Shown here piece by piece: positions 51,566 through 59,485 of a DNA stretch of 59,485 nt. Both the position numbers and the translations under genes were made by a program. The stretch comes from Amycolatopsis circi (lineage in GTDB: Bacteria; Actinomycetota; Actinomycetes; Mycobacteriales; Pseudonocardiaceae), in NCBI RefSeq assembly GCF_003385235.1, contig NZ_PQIA01000044.1:1-59485 (forward strand). Direction: 5' to 3'. The first letter of the stretch is position 1. Every line of letters begins with the position of its first letter. The notes beneath the pieces were generated by a model that saw nothing but the letters and a program-made list of their open reading frames with translations, searched no databases and was not told where the DNA came from.

Positions 51566-52771
51566 ATGGAACTGGTCAGCGTCGAGCGCATCCAGGAAGC
51601 TCGGAAGCTTCTCGAGGGCATCACCCGCGTCACGCCGATGGAGCACGCCCGCGACCTGCGCCGGCTGCACGGCGGCCCGGTGTACCTCAAGTGCGAGAAC
51701 CTGCAGCGCACCGGTTCCTTCAAGATCCGCGGCGCCTACACCCGCATCCACGGCCTGACCGCCGAGGAACGCGCCCGCGGCGTCGTGGCGGCCAGCGCCG
51801 GCAACCACGCGCAGGGGGTCGCGCTGGCGTCGTCGCTGCTCGGCATTTCCTCGACCGTCTTCATGCCGCTGCGCGCTCCGCTGCCGAAACTCGCCGCGAC
51901 GCGCGGTTACGGCGCGGAGGTCCACCTCCATGGCGCCGTCGTCGACGAAACCCTCGCCGAGGCCATCGCGTTCTCGGAGCGCACCGGCGCGGTCTTCATC
52001 CACCCGTTCGACCACGCCGACGTCATCGCTGGTCAGGGCACCGTCGGCCTGGAGATTCTCGAACAGGTGCCTGGCGTGAAGACGATCCTCGTCCCGACGG
52101 GCGGCGGCGGGCTCGTCGGCGGTGTCGGGGCGGCGGTGAAGGCGCTGCACCCGGAGATCCGGGTGGTCGGCGTACAGGCCGAAGACGCCGCCGCGTATCC
52201 GTCTTCGCTGGAGGCCGGGGCGCCGGTCCGGCTGCGCGAGGTGCACACGATGGCGGACGGCATCGCGGTCGGCGAGCCGGGGAAAACCAGCTACGCGCAC
52301 GTCCAGTCGTTGGTCGACGATGTCGTGACGGTCACCGAGGAATCCTTGTCGCGCGCGGTATTGCTGTGCCTGGAACGGCGAAAGCTGGTCGTCGAACCGG
52401 CCGGTGCCGCTTCCGTGGCCGCGCTTCTGCAGCATCCCGGCGCTTTCGAACCGCCGGTGGTGGCGATCCTCTCCGGCGGCAACGTGGATCCCGTGCTGCT
52501 GCAACAGATCATCCAGCACGGCATGACCGCCGGCGGCCGCTACCTGAAGCTGCACCTGCGCGTACCGGACCGGCCGGGCTCGCTGGTTTCGGTGCTGTCG
52601 TGCGTGAAGGAACTGGGCGCGAACGTCCTCGACGTCGAGCACTCCCGCATCTCCGGCAGCCTGGCCCTCGGCGAGGTCGACGTCGCCCTGGCCCTGGAAA
52701 CCCGCGGCCCGGAGCACTGCAAGGACGTCGAAGCCGCCCTCGCCGACGCCGGGTTCACGATCGTCAGTTGA
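51566..52771 (+). CDS. ilvA: Threonine ammonia-lyase (threonine deaminase)
   Basis: A 401-aa PLP enzyme. PLP lysine in GSFKIRGAY (about residue 53), ASAGNHAQGVA and the glycine loop PTGGGGLVGGVG are present. One ACT domain ends the protein (LHLRVPDRPGSLVSVLSCV), fitting the short, single-ACT form. It converts threonine to 2-oxobutanoate for isoleucine synthesis or threonine breakdown. Its stop lies 4 bp from the end of the convergent toxin-locus gene. Confidence 0.9.
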   Translation: MELVSVERIQEARKLLEGITRVTPMEHARDLRRLHGGPVYLKCENLQRTGSFKIRGAYTRIHGLTAEERARGVVAASAGNHAQGVALASSLLGISSTVFMPLRAPLPKLAATRGYGAEVHLHGAVVDETLAEAIAFSERTGAVFIHPFDHADVIAGQGTVGLEILEQVPGVKTILVPTGGGGLVGGVGAAVKALHPEIRVVGVQAEDAAAYPSSLEAGAPVRLREVHTMADGIAVGEPGKTSYAHVQSLVDDVVTVTEESLSRAVLLCLERRKLVVEPAGAASVAALLQHPGAFEPPVVAILSGGNVDPVLLQQIIQHGMTAGGRYLKLHLRVPDRPGSLVSVLSCVKELGANVLDVEHSRISGSLALGEVDVALALETRGPEHCKDVEAALADAGFTIVS

Positions 52772-52775
52772 CTGT

Positions 52776-54824
52776 CTACTTTGGACCTTCCGGCAGCCGA
52801 GCGCTGAACCACAGCGGAAGGTAGTCCTCGTCGCGCGGGTAAAGCTCCTGGTCCAGTGCGTAATCCTCGGGCCGGGGCGGAGTGTGGAAGGCCGGTTCGT
52901 CGTCCTCGTTGAAGCTGGCCTGGTGGTTCGACGGCGGGTCGATGACCAGCGAGAGCGTGTACCAGGTGCCCCGGCCTTGGACGTACTTGCTGCGCCGCAA
53001 CTGAGCCAACGGCTTCGACAACTCCCGCGCGACGGGCACCTGCTGTGTGCTTCCGTCGGCCATCCGCGCACCGCACGCGAGGTTCGCGTGCCTGCCCAGC
53101 GCCATGAAGTCGAACACGATCCGCTGCCAGCCTTGCGGAGCCGCCGCGATGAGTGCCGCCGAGATCTCGCTGAGCAGTTCGTCCGGATCCTGCGGCACCG
53201 GACGGCTCTTCTCAGCGGGAGGGCTGGTCATCGCCGCCAGCATCCGGTCCCGCGTCGCTTCGTCGACCTCGGGCACGGTGTACCCGGCCGCCCGGATGTG
53301 CTCGACGAACTCCGGATCCGGCGAAACCCCGTGCTCCCGCAGGTAATAGGCGACCGCGCCCGGCCACACCCAGCTGCCGTCGGTCCGGAAATTCAGCGGA
53401 ACAGCGTCCGTGCGGGACGGATCGAAGGCGTCGGTGTCGTTGCTGCGGGAGGCCAGGATGACCGGCGCGTTGTCGAGGTAGGCGAGAACACGCTCGCTCT
53501 CCTCCGGCGACAACGCTTCCCGCTCGACGACCGGATGTCCCGTCTCGTCGAGCCCGTCGTAGACGCGCGGAGTGCGCAGCTCGCCTGCCGGGCTCGCGCC
53601 CGTCGCTGATTCCTGTTCGGAGACAACGGTTTCCGGCTCGGGAGCAGCCGATTGTTCTTCCGCGGGGATGGTTTCCGCTGCCTCGGAGGTTTCGGCAGCG
53701 ATCTCGGCCGCCGCGACCTCGCTTGGCTCAGACTGCGCCTCGTCGCCAGCCGATGCCGGGGTCGCTGCGGCTTCCTGGAGCGCCGGGGGGACCGCCTGCT
53801 CCGCGTCGGGCAGCGGTGGTGGCGTGTTGGGCTCGTCTACGGGGAGTTCGGGAGGAGCTTGCGCGGCGTCTATGGGCTGGCCTGTCCCGGGCAGCGGTGG
53901 TGGCGTGTTGGGCTCGTCTACGGGGAGTTCGGGAGGAGCTTGCGCGGGGTCTGTGGGTTGGCCTGTCTCGGGCAGCGGTGGTGGTGTGTTGGGCTCGTCC
54001 ACAGGGAGCACGGGAAGAGCTTGCGCGGAGTCCGTGGGCTGTTCTGGCGGGGAGAGCGGCGGAGGCGTGCTCGGCTCGTCCACGGGGAGTTCCGGAACAG
54101 CCCGCGCGTCCGCTGGCTCTTCGGCGCTGGGCAGCGGAGGAGGTGTGGCGGGCTCAGCCAAGGGCGGCGGATTCTCTGCGTCCGGCAACGGCGGCGGAAC
54201 CTGCCCGGGGCTCGGCAGCGGAGGAGGCGTGGCAGGCCCAGCCGAGGGCGGCGGAGCCGGATTTTCCGCGCCCGGCAACGGCGGCGGAACCTGCCCCGCA
54301 CCCGGCACCGGCGGAGGTACCGCAGGGTTCGAGCCAGGGACGGGCGGCGGAACCGGCTGTCCAGGAACCACACCCGGCGGCGGAGGCACTGCACCAGCCC
54401 GCTGCCGCAGCCACGGCGGTACGAATCGGTCTTCGCGCGGGAAGAAGCGCAGCTCGTCCTGGAAGCCGATCGGCGGAGGCATCTGTCGCCACCGCGGTTC
54501 GACGTCCGGGTGGTAGTCCGCGGACGGCGGCCGTTGCGGCGAGAACACCAGAGTCGCGCTCAGCCACGTGCCGCGGCCCGGCTGGTACATCCCGGTGCGC
54601 AGCACGCCGAACAGCCGCGGCAGCTCCGGATGCGGCTGGACCGGGTAGGTCCGGTTGTCCGGGGCGAGCACGGCGACGTCGACTTCCACGTGCCGTCCCG
54701 CGGCGCGGCAGACGACCTGCAGTTGCTGCCAGCCCGCGGGCAGCGCGGCCGCGGCCACCTGGCCGATCTGCTGGACTAGCTCCTGCTGCTGGGCGGCAGT
54801 GAGCGGCACCGGTGGCGGGGTCAT
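52776..54824 (-). CDS. Two-domain YezG-like protein with Pro-rich repeat linker
   Basis: A 682-aa protein. Two related domains lie at the ends: residues 8-145 (ALPAGWQQLQVVCRAAGRH, PGRGTWLSATLVF, FFPREDRFVPPWLR) and about 560-682 (AAPQGWQRIVFDFMALGRH, QGRGTWYTLSLVI, LYPRDEDYLPLWFS). The pattern matches the YezG-like (DUF600) fold used as immunity proteins in toxin loci. Between them is a Pro/Glu/Ala-rich linker with tandem units of about 24 residues (ELPVDEPNTPPPLP). It is the last gene of the toxin operon, 40 nt after the Imm49-like gene. Immunity or adaptor function is inferred. Confidence 0.68.
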   Translation of the reverse strand: MTPPPVPLTAAQQQELVQQIGQVAAAALPAGWQQLQVVCRAAGRHVEVDVAVLAPDNRTYPVQPHPELPRLFGVLRTGMYQPGRGTWLSATLVFSPQRPPSADYHPDVEPRWRQMPPPIGFQDELRFFPREDRFVPPWLRQRAGAVPPPPGVVPGQPVPPPVPGSNPAVPPPVPGAGQVPPPLPGAENPAPPPSAGPATPPPLPSPGQVPPPLPDAENPPPLAEPATPPPLPSAEEPADARAVPELPVDEPSTPPPLSPPEQPTDSAQALPVLPVDEPNTPPPLPETGQPTDPAQAPPELPVDEPNTPPPLPGTGQPIDAAQAPPELPVDEPNTPPPLPDAEQAVPPALQEAAATPASAGDEAQSEPSEVAAAEIAAETSEAAETIPAEEQSAAPEPETVVSEQESATGASPAGELRTPRVYDGLDETGHPVVEREALSPEESERVLAYLDNAPVILASRSNDTDAFDPSRTDAVPLNFRTDGSWVWPGAVAYYLREHGVSPDPEFVEHIRAAGYTVPEVDEATRDRMLAAMTSPPAEKSRPVPQDPDELLSEISAALIAAAPQGWQRIVFDFMALGRHANLACGARMADGSTQQVPVARELSKPLAQLRRSKYVQGRGTWYTLSLVIDPPSNHQASFNEDDEPAFHTPPRPEDYALDQELYPRDEDYLPLWFSARLPEGPK

Positions 54825-54864
54825 GAGTTCAGCGGCTCCTCACCGGGCGAACGCTTCATTTCGC

Positions 54865-55749
54865 TTAACCGTTCCGCGGCGGGAGGATACCCGCGAGCAG
54901 GTTGGCCGGCGTGTAACCGGACCGCACGTCGAACGTCATCCCGACTGAGCGGGCGAGCACCGCCACCGCCAGCGGGGCCAGCGCGAGGAAACCTTCCGGA
55001 TCGGTGGCGCGATCCTCGGCGGTCCAGTACTCGCGGTGCCGCTCCAGCGCGGAGACGAACGCCTCGGCGAACTTCTCCGAGTCCCGGCGCAGCACGTAGT
55101 AGAACATCCGGGTCGGCGGGGACACGAGCTGCAGCATCGCCGCGGGCGGCGTGAACCGCGCGGTGTCCGGGTCGGTGCCGTCCATTGCGGGCAGGAACAT
55201 CTCCGGGGTCACCTCGCGGTGTGCGAGGAACGTCTGCAGCGTCTCGACCCACGGGTACAGGTAGGCGTCGTGCTCGACGCCCGAGGCGCGCAGCACGTCG
55301 AGCGGCACCGCGGCCAGCTGCTGGATCAGGACGTCGTCCCGTTGGATCACGGCGAGCCAGGCCGCGGTGATCCAGGCAGCCGGGTCAGTGCGCGGCGTGG
55401 GACCGGTGGCGGCGAAGCGCCGCGGGCGGCCGATCACTGCCTCGACCTCCTGCCCCTCCGGCGCGCACGCCGCGGTGAAAGCGGCGGCCGCGGCCTGCGC
55501 GGCGAGGGCGAGGTCGCCCCAGGTGTCCGGGTCCTCGGCGTCCGGATCGACGACGCTGCGGTACCGCGCCAGCATCAATTCCCGGCGCAGCACGTTCGCC
55601 AACGCGCTGGTGTCCTGCGTGAGGTAGTCGAAGTAGAAGGCCACCTGCGGCGACAACTTCTCGATCTGCTTCCACGCGACGTCGACGCTGACGGAATGCC
55701 GGGCAACGGCGATCCCTTGCGCCGGCTGGCCTGCGAGCGGCACGGTCAT
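54865..55749 (-). CDS. Imm49-like immunity protein
   Basis: A 294-aa soluble, mostly helical protein. ATG 55749 overlaps the stop of the upstream SUKH gene (ATGA). The block LARYRSVVDPDAEDPDTWGDLALAAQ and the C-terminal AVLARSVGMTFDVRSGYTP-like end resemble the Imm49 family, which accompanies polymorphic toxins in actinobacteria. Operon position supports immunity. The toxin it neutralises may be the deaminase or a lost cassette. Confidence 0.62.
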   Translation of the reverse strand: MTVPLAGQPAQGIAVARHSVSVDVAWKQIEKLSPQVAFYFDYLTQDTSALANVLRRELMLARYRSVVDPDAEDPDTWGDLALAAQAAAAAFTAACAPEGQEVEAVIGRPRRFAATGPTPRTDPAAWITAAWLAVIQRDDVLIQQLAAVPLDVLRASGVEHDAYLYPWVETLQTFLAHREVTPEMFLPAMDGTDPDTARFTPPAAMLQLVSPPTRMFYYVLRRDSEKFAEAFVSALERHREYWTAEDRATDPEGFLALAPLAVAVLARSVGMTFDVRSGYTPANLLAGILPPRNG

Positions 55750-56303
55750 CCGCCGACGGTGATGTCCTGCGCCCACGGCGGCAGGAAGTCGGACCCGGTC
55801 TCGCGCATGATCTCCAGCCGCTCCCGGTAACGCTCGACATCCGGCGTGATGGCCTTGAACCACGCGCTGACCGAAGGCCACCCGACGCGGGCGGACTCGT
55901 TTTCGGTGAGGAGCCAGACCTGCGGGTCGTCCTGGTCCGCGTCCGCCCCGTCGATCACGTGGTAGGTGTACCCGCCGTGCGCGACCAGCACCAGTGCGCC
56001 GTCCACATCGGACAGTTCGGCATTCTGCGCGTTCGCGGTGGCGGCGGCGTGGTTCTTGGCCTCGCCGCGCACCGCTTGCACGCCCAGCGAACTGCCGGGC
56101 AGCCACAAACCGTGCGTCGTGCCGATGAGGCGCAGCACTTCCCTTGCCGCGGCCGGCACGGCGCGGGCGCGCTGGTCTTCCGCCATCGCGTCGATCTCGG
56201 CATCTGATGCGCCGCGCACCGATTCCGCGCGCAAACCGGCTTCGACCGCACCGGCGAAGATCGCGCGAACCAGTTCCGCGCCGTCGCCCGGAGACGCCGT
56301 CAT
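55746..56303 (-). CDS. SUKH (SMI1/KNR4)-family immunity protein
   Basis: A 185-aa protein. ATG 56303 follows AAAGG at 8 nt and shares a base with the toxin stop; GTG 56306 is also possible. The fold signature is VPAAAREVLRLIGTTHGLWLPG, then VWLLTENESARVGWPSVSAWFKAI, with W/L-rich strands typical of SMI1/KNR4. SUKH proteins are known immunity partners of deaminase and nuclease toxins. Its position directly behind the toxin gene makes it the prime cognate immunity candidate. Confidence 0.72.
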   Translation of the reverse strand: MTASPGDGAELVRAIFAGAVEAGLRAESVRGASDAEIDAMAEDQRARAVPAAAREVLRLIGTTHGLWLPGSSLGVQAVRGEAKNHAAATANAQNAELSDVDGALVLVAHGGYTYHVIDGADADQDDPQVWLLTENESARVGWPSVSAWFKAITPDVERYRERLEIMRETGSDFLPPWAQDITVGG

Positions 56304-59300
56304 CACATCAACCTTTCACCGGCGAGGTTGACGACCTCGACCCGGACATTCGGGAAAAGCTGCTTGTACTGCAGGATAACATCGGTACAGGAGTCGCAGA
56401 TCTGGTACTCGTTCGGAATCATGTCCCGCTTGGTCGACGGCAGGTCCACGACCATCCGCAGGTCGCCGCTGAGATCTTCGCGCGTGACCGGGGTGTAGGG
56501 CTTCCCGGCCTGGTGCGCGCGTTCCGCACCGCGCCGGTTGATTTCCTCGAGGGCGCCGTCCATTCGGTCCCGGGCTCGCGCCGTGTCGCCGCGAAGTCCT
56601 TCGCGGTACATGTTTTCGTGGTTGTTCTTGAGGTACGCCGCTTCCTCGCGCCGGGACTTCTCGATTTCCTTCTTGACGATGTCGTCGATTTCGCCGCGGT
56701 CGAGTCCGGAACGCGACGCGAAATTGTGCCGCACCATTTCTTCGAGCAGTTTCGGTTCCGAGTCGTGGGTGCGGCCGAACTTGCCCTCCGGGTCGGGCAT
56801 GCCGAGTTCGGGCCGGTACGGAGCGGCGTCCTTGGTGCCGAACAGCCGCTCGGACTTGGGCCACTCGGGGCCGTCCTTCGCCGGCGCCCAGTCGTGGGTT
56901 TTCCCGCTGAAACTGTAGAGATCGACAGTTTCGCCGTTCGCGTCGCGGAACCTAGCCGTGGTGAGGGCCCGTTCGTGCGGACGGCGCACGTCGTCGGTGA
57001 GCGGGTTGCGGTTGCCGTTCAGATCTCGCACGTCGTCGAGGCCCTCGGCGCGGCGGTCGCGGTTCTCCTGCCGGAGATCGCGCACGTCCTGGTCCCGCTG
57101 TTCCTGGTTAAACGGCGGTTGCCCGCGGTCGACGGCGCTGTCGGCGTCGATGTCGTGCGGGTCGTGGTGCTTGCCGTCCGGGGCGAAACCGTCGTCGCCG
57201 ACGTGGTGGGACGTGCCGTCGGGACGGTGCACCGACCATTCGCCGTCCGGCGGGATCCGCGGCCGCATCCGTCCGTCGGGGCCGATTTCGTAGTCGGAGG
57301 AGAAGACCCGGCCGTTCGAATCGGTCCACGCCGGCTTGCTCGGTGCCATCACCTCGGTGTCGAGGTCGCGCGAGAGCCGGTGCGCGAAGTCGTTCGACCC
57401 CGCGTCGCAGCCGATCAGCCGGATCGGCCTGCCGTCGTAGTTTCCGTTGCGCCGCAGGATGTCGGCGAACTCTTCCGGCGTGTACAGCCGGTCGCCGATG
57501 CGGGCGTGGCCGTCCGCGGTGACGTGCACGTCCACCGTGTAGCGCCCGTCCGGGTCCGGCTGGACACGGTGCGGCAGATCGCCGAGTTCCGGGTCGCCGC
57601 GGTGGTACGAGCTGCCCGCCGGGGTGTCCTCGGCGTGCCGGTGGTTGACCTCGTCCGGCGACAGCGGCTCGTCGTGGTGCGGCAGAGCGCCGTCGTGGTC
57701 GGGGTTGTCGTGGTGGTCCGACCCGTCCGAGTCGTGGTGCTTCGGGTCCTGATGCTCCGGTTTGGGCTCCGGGCCGTCGTGGTCGGGCTTGCGCTCGGGC
57801 GCGTCGCGATCCGGCTTGTGGCCGGATTTGTCGTTGCCCGGCTTGCCTTCCGCGGCGTCGTGCTGGCCGGGCTTTTTGTCCGGGGCGGTCTTCTCCGGCT
57901 TGCCCGCCTTGTCGCCGTCCTTCGGCTTGCCGGACTCGTCGACGTTCGGTTTGCCGTTCTGCGCCGGGGATTCTTTTCCAGTCCGCTGTGGACTGTTGGC
58001 TTCGCCGGGTTTGGCCGGCGCAGCCGTACGCGCACCGCCGCGTGCGACGGGCTCGGGGGAGCCGTCGGGACGCCGTGCGCCACCGCCTGCCTCCGCGCCG
58101 CGCTGGCCTCCGCCAGGACCGGTCGCGACCACTGCCGCAGCCGGAGGTGCGGAGCCGTCGCCGGACCCGCGGTTCGCCGAGGAGGGCGATCCGCCGCCGG
58201 ACGTGGGTGCGGGCTCCGAACGGCCGAGACCTGGCTCGGCCCCGGGGCGTTTGGGCTGCCCGGCTTCACCGCCGTCGCCGGGCCGCTGCGGGCCGCTGCT
58301 CGACGAATCCGACGGACGCTGCGGCGAAGAACCGCCACCCTCGGAAGGCCGTTGAGGGGCGGAGTCGCCAGTGCGCTGCGGAGACGAGCCGCCGTCGGAA
58401 GGCCGTTGCGGGGTGGAGTCGCCAGTGCGCTGCGGTGAGGAACCGCTGTCGGTGGGTCGTTGCGGGGCGGAGTCGCCAGTGCGATGCGGTGAGGAACCGC
58501 TGTCGGAAGGCCGCTGCGGTGAGGAACCGCCGTCGGTGGGCCGTTGCGGTGAGGAACCGCCGTCACTAGGCCGCTGCGGCCCAGGCCCGGAACGATCCGG
58601 AGTGCGACTCGGCCCGCCGCCGTCCGCTGGGCTCGAACCGCCGCTCGGCCGCCGACCCGAAGGACCGCTGTCCGGAACCCGGTTCGGCGCCACCTCGGGA
58701 GCGCGCGTCCCCGGCGTCCCGGTCCAGCCGCTGCCGCTGGGCCGAGGTGCCGGACCGCCGCCACCGGCCGGAGCGCTGGTCGGACTGCCGCCGCCACCCT
58801 GCTGCGGAATTCCGCCGCCCGCCGGGTTCTGGTTCGGCGAAGAACCACCCCCGTCATTCGAGCGAAGGTGTTGCGGGGGAGAGGATTGCGGAGCGGGAGC
58901 GTCCGCACGAGGCGGAGCGTATCCGCTCGCCGACGTCGAGTCGCTGCTGCTTGAGTGATGCGGGCTCGGCTCGCTGCCGCCGGAATGCGTGCCGCCGCCC
59001 GACGACGTCGACCCGCCGGAATGCGGAGCCCCGCTGGAGTGCGGAGCACTGGGCGGCGCGCTGACCGAGGACGGCGCGTCGCTGTGCGAAGAGCTTTGCG
59101 GCGAGTAGGAACTGTCCGCAGGACTGTCTCCGACGCCGCGAGACGTCGGGCTCGAATCACCGGCGAGCGTCGACGGGCTGGAGTCGGTGTGGCTCCCGCC
59201 GAGGCTGTCGGAACCACGCCGGGACGACGACGTCGCAGTGTCTATTGTGGACGGTACGCCGCCGTCCCGCGACGAGGAATGCGAACCGCCCGGCGAAGAA

Positions 59301-59485
59301 GGACTGTCGCTGCTCGGGCTGTCGGATCCGTTGTGGCTGCCGGAATCGCCCGAGTGGTCGCCCGGCGAGTCGGAGCTGTCCGAACTGTTGTGGCTGCCGT
59401 TCGGACCGTCGCCGCCGTCAGCACTGTCCGACCCGTTCGAGCGGCGCGACCCGGACGGCGAGCCGGTGTCCGCGTCGCTCGAACG
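56303..59485 (-). CDS. Polymorphic toxin with C-terminal deaminase (5' end outside window)
   Basis: Open from the right edge to 56303, at least 1,060 aa; I find no stop in this frame up to 59485, so the GTG at 58693 is not the true start. The visible N-terminal about 640 residues are Ser/Gly/Pro/Asp-rich spacer with repeats (SSPQRPSDGG type). A folded region near 57,300-57,550 contains RPIRLIGCDAGSNDFAHRLS. The C-terminal about 150 residues form the toxin: HDSEPKLLEEM (acidic zinc motif) and ICDSCTDVILQYKQLFPNV (CxxC), as in XOO_2897/YwqJ-type nucleic-acid deaminases. Delivery probably by type VII secretion, but the N-terminal domain is not in view. Confidence 0.78.
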   Translation of the reverse strand, partial: RSSDADTGSPSGSRRSNGSDSADGGDGPNGSHNSSDSSDSPGDHSGDSGSHNGSDSPSSDSPSSPGGSHSSSRDGGVPSTIDTATSSSRRGSDSLGGSHTDSSPSTLAGDSSPTSRGVGDSPADSSYSPQSSSHSDAPSSVSAPPSAPHSSGAPHSGGSTSSGGGTHSGGSEPSPHHSSSSDSTSASGYAPPRADAPAPQSSPPQHLRSNDGGGSSPNQNPAGGGIPQQGGGGSPTSAPAGGGGPAPRPSGSGWTGTPGTRAPEVAPNRVPDSGPSGRRPSGGSSPADGGGPSRTPDRSGPGPQRPSDGGSSPQRPTDGGSSPQRPSDSGSSPHRTGDSAPQRPTDSGSSPQRTGDSTPQRPSDGGSSPQRTGDSAPQRPSEGGGSSPQRPSDSSSSGPQRPGDGGEAGQPKRPGAEPGLGRSEPAPTSGGGSPSSANRGSGDGSAPPAAAVVATGPGGGQRGAEAGGGARRPDGSPEPVARGGARTAAPAKPGEANSPQRTGKESPAQNGKPNVDESGKPKDGDKAGKPEKTAPDKKPGQHDAAEGKPGNDKSGHKPDRDAPERKPDHDGPEPKPEHQDPKHHDSDGSDHHDNPDHDGALPHHDEPLSPDEVNHRHAEDTPAGSSYHRGDPELGDLPHRVQPDPDGRYTVDVHVTADGHARIGDRLYTPEEFADILRRNGNYDGRPIRLIGCDAGSNDFAHRLSRDLDTEVMAPSKPAWTDSNGRVFSSDYEIGPDGRMRPRIPPDGEWSVHRPDGTSHHVGDDGFAPDGKHHDPHDIDADSAVDRGQPPFNQEQRDQDVRDLRQENRDRRAEGLDDVRDLNGNRNPLTDDVRRPHERALTTARFRDANGETVDLYSFSGKTHDWAPAKDGPEWPKSERLFGTKDAAPYRPELGMPDPEGKFGRTHDSEPKLLEEMVRHNFASRSGLDRGEIDDIVKKEIEKSRREEAAYLKNNHENMYREGLRGDTARARDRMDGALEEINRRGAERAHQAGKPYTPVTREDLSGDLRMVVDLPSTKRDMIPNEYQICDSCTDVILQYKQLFPNVRVEVVNLAGERLM

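Noticed and set aside
58693..59485. GTG 58693 as toxin gene start
   Set aside because: The frame stays open with the same Ser/Gly/Pro-rich composition to the window edge and there is no ribosome site at 58693.
1..59485. CRISPR array, tRNA or rRNA genes, origin of replication
   Set aside because: I saw no regularly spaced short direct repeats with unique spacers, no tRNA-like arms and no rRNA-like sequence; the repeats present are palindromic or tandem and of other types.

Overview
The base composition, the frequent GTG starts and the gene content (SARP/AfsR regulators, ESX-type small proteins, DivIVA-like coiled coil, LppU-like and Pro/Gln-rich membrane proteins, MsiK-style sugar ABC transporters without an ATPase) point to a high-GC filamentous actinomycete. 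The dispersed palindromic repeats resemble those I associate with Amycolatopsis and relatives in Pseudonocardiaceae. The genus is an inference.

Layout. 1-2,061: ion-channel-like membrane protein and small genes. 2,069-7,770: a complete cellobiose/cello-oligosaccharide module in the cebR - cebEFG - bglC order, with two CebR-type palindromes between the divergent cebR and cebE. 7,820-12,921: J-like membrane protein, NCS1 permease, a TetX-like FAD monooxygenase broken by a frameshift, and a secreted CE1/PHB-depolymerase-like esterase. 13,021-20,797: a TPR protein with an N-terminal motif seen in actinobacterial conflict ATPases, a HAD remnant, a NagZ/LpqI-like GH3 lipoprotein, an orphan LuxR regulator followed by a second (paralogous) sugar ABC operon, and a secreted alpha/beta hydrolase. 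20,867-30,720: two tandem giant AfsR-type regulators, divergent from an EsxA/EsxB-like pair, a second orphan LuxR regulator and an amidase.

30,721-37,570: repeat-rich stretch. Two 252-bp elements with terminal inverted repeats flank a DivIVA-like gene and a two-domain acyl-CoA reductase; one element carries a 10-bp target duplication and sits in the loop of a hairpin next to a class F sortase gene. A sortase-type surface protein follows. 37,892-52,771: mostly core genes: Bax-inhibitor protein, LppU-like protein, YeeE transporter, MFS exporter, thiolase, pentapeptide-repeat protein, cystathionine beta-synthase, several Pro/Gln-tailed membrane proteins, cystathionine gamma-synthase and threonine deaminase. 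The two transsulfuration enzymes lie 3.2 kb apart.

52,776-59,485 (right edge): a polymorphic-toxin locus on the minus strand. A very large protein, whose 5' end lies outside the window, ends in a predicted nucleic-acid deaminase. It is followed with overlapping or close spacing by a SUKH (SMI1/KNR4) protein, an Imm49-like protein and a two-domain YezG-like protein. This is the most likely biological conflict system in the window. The 252-bp palindrome-bearing element is the most interesting non-coding structure.
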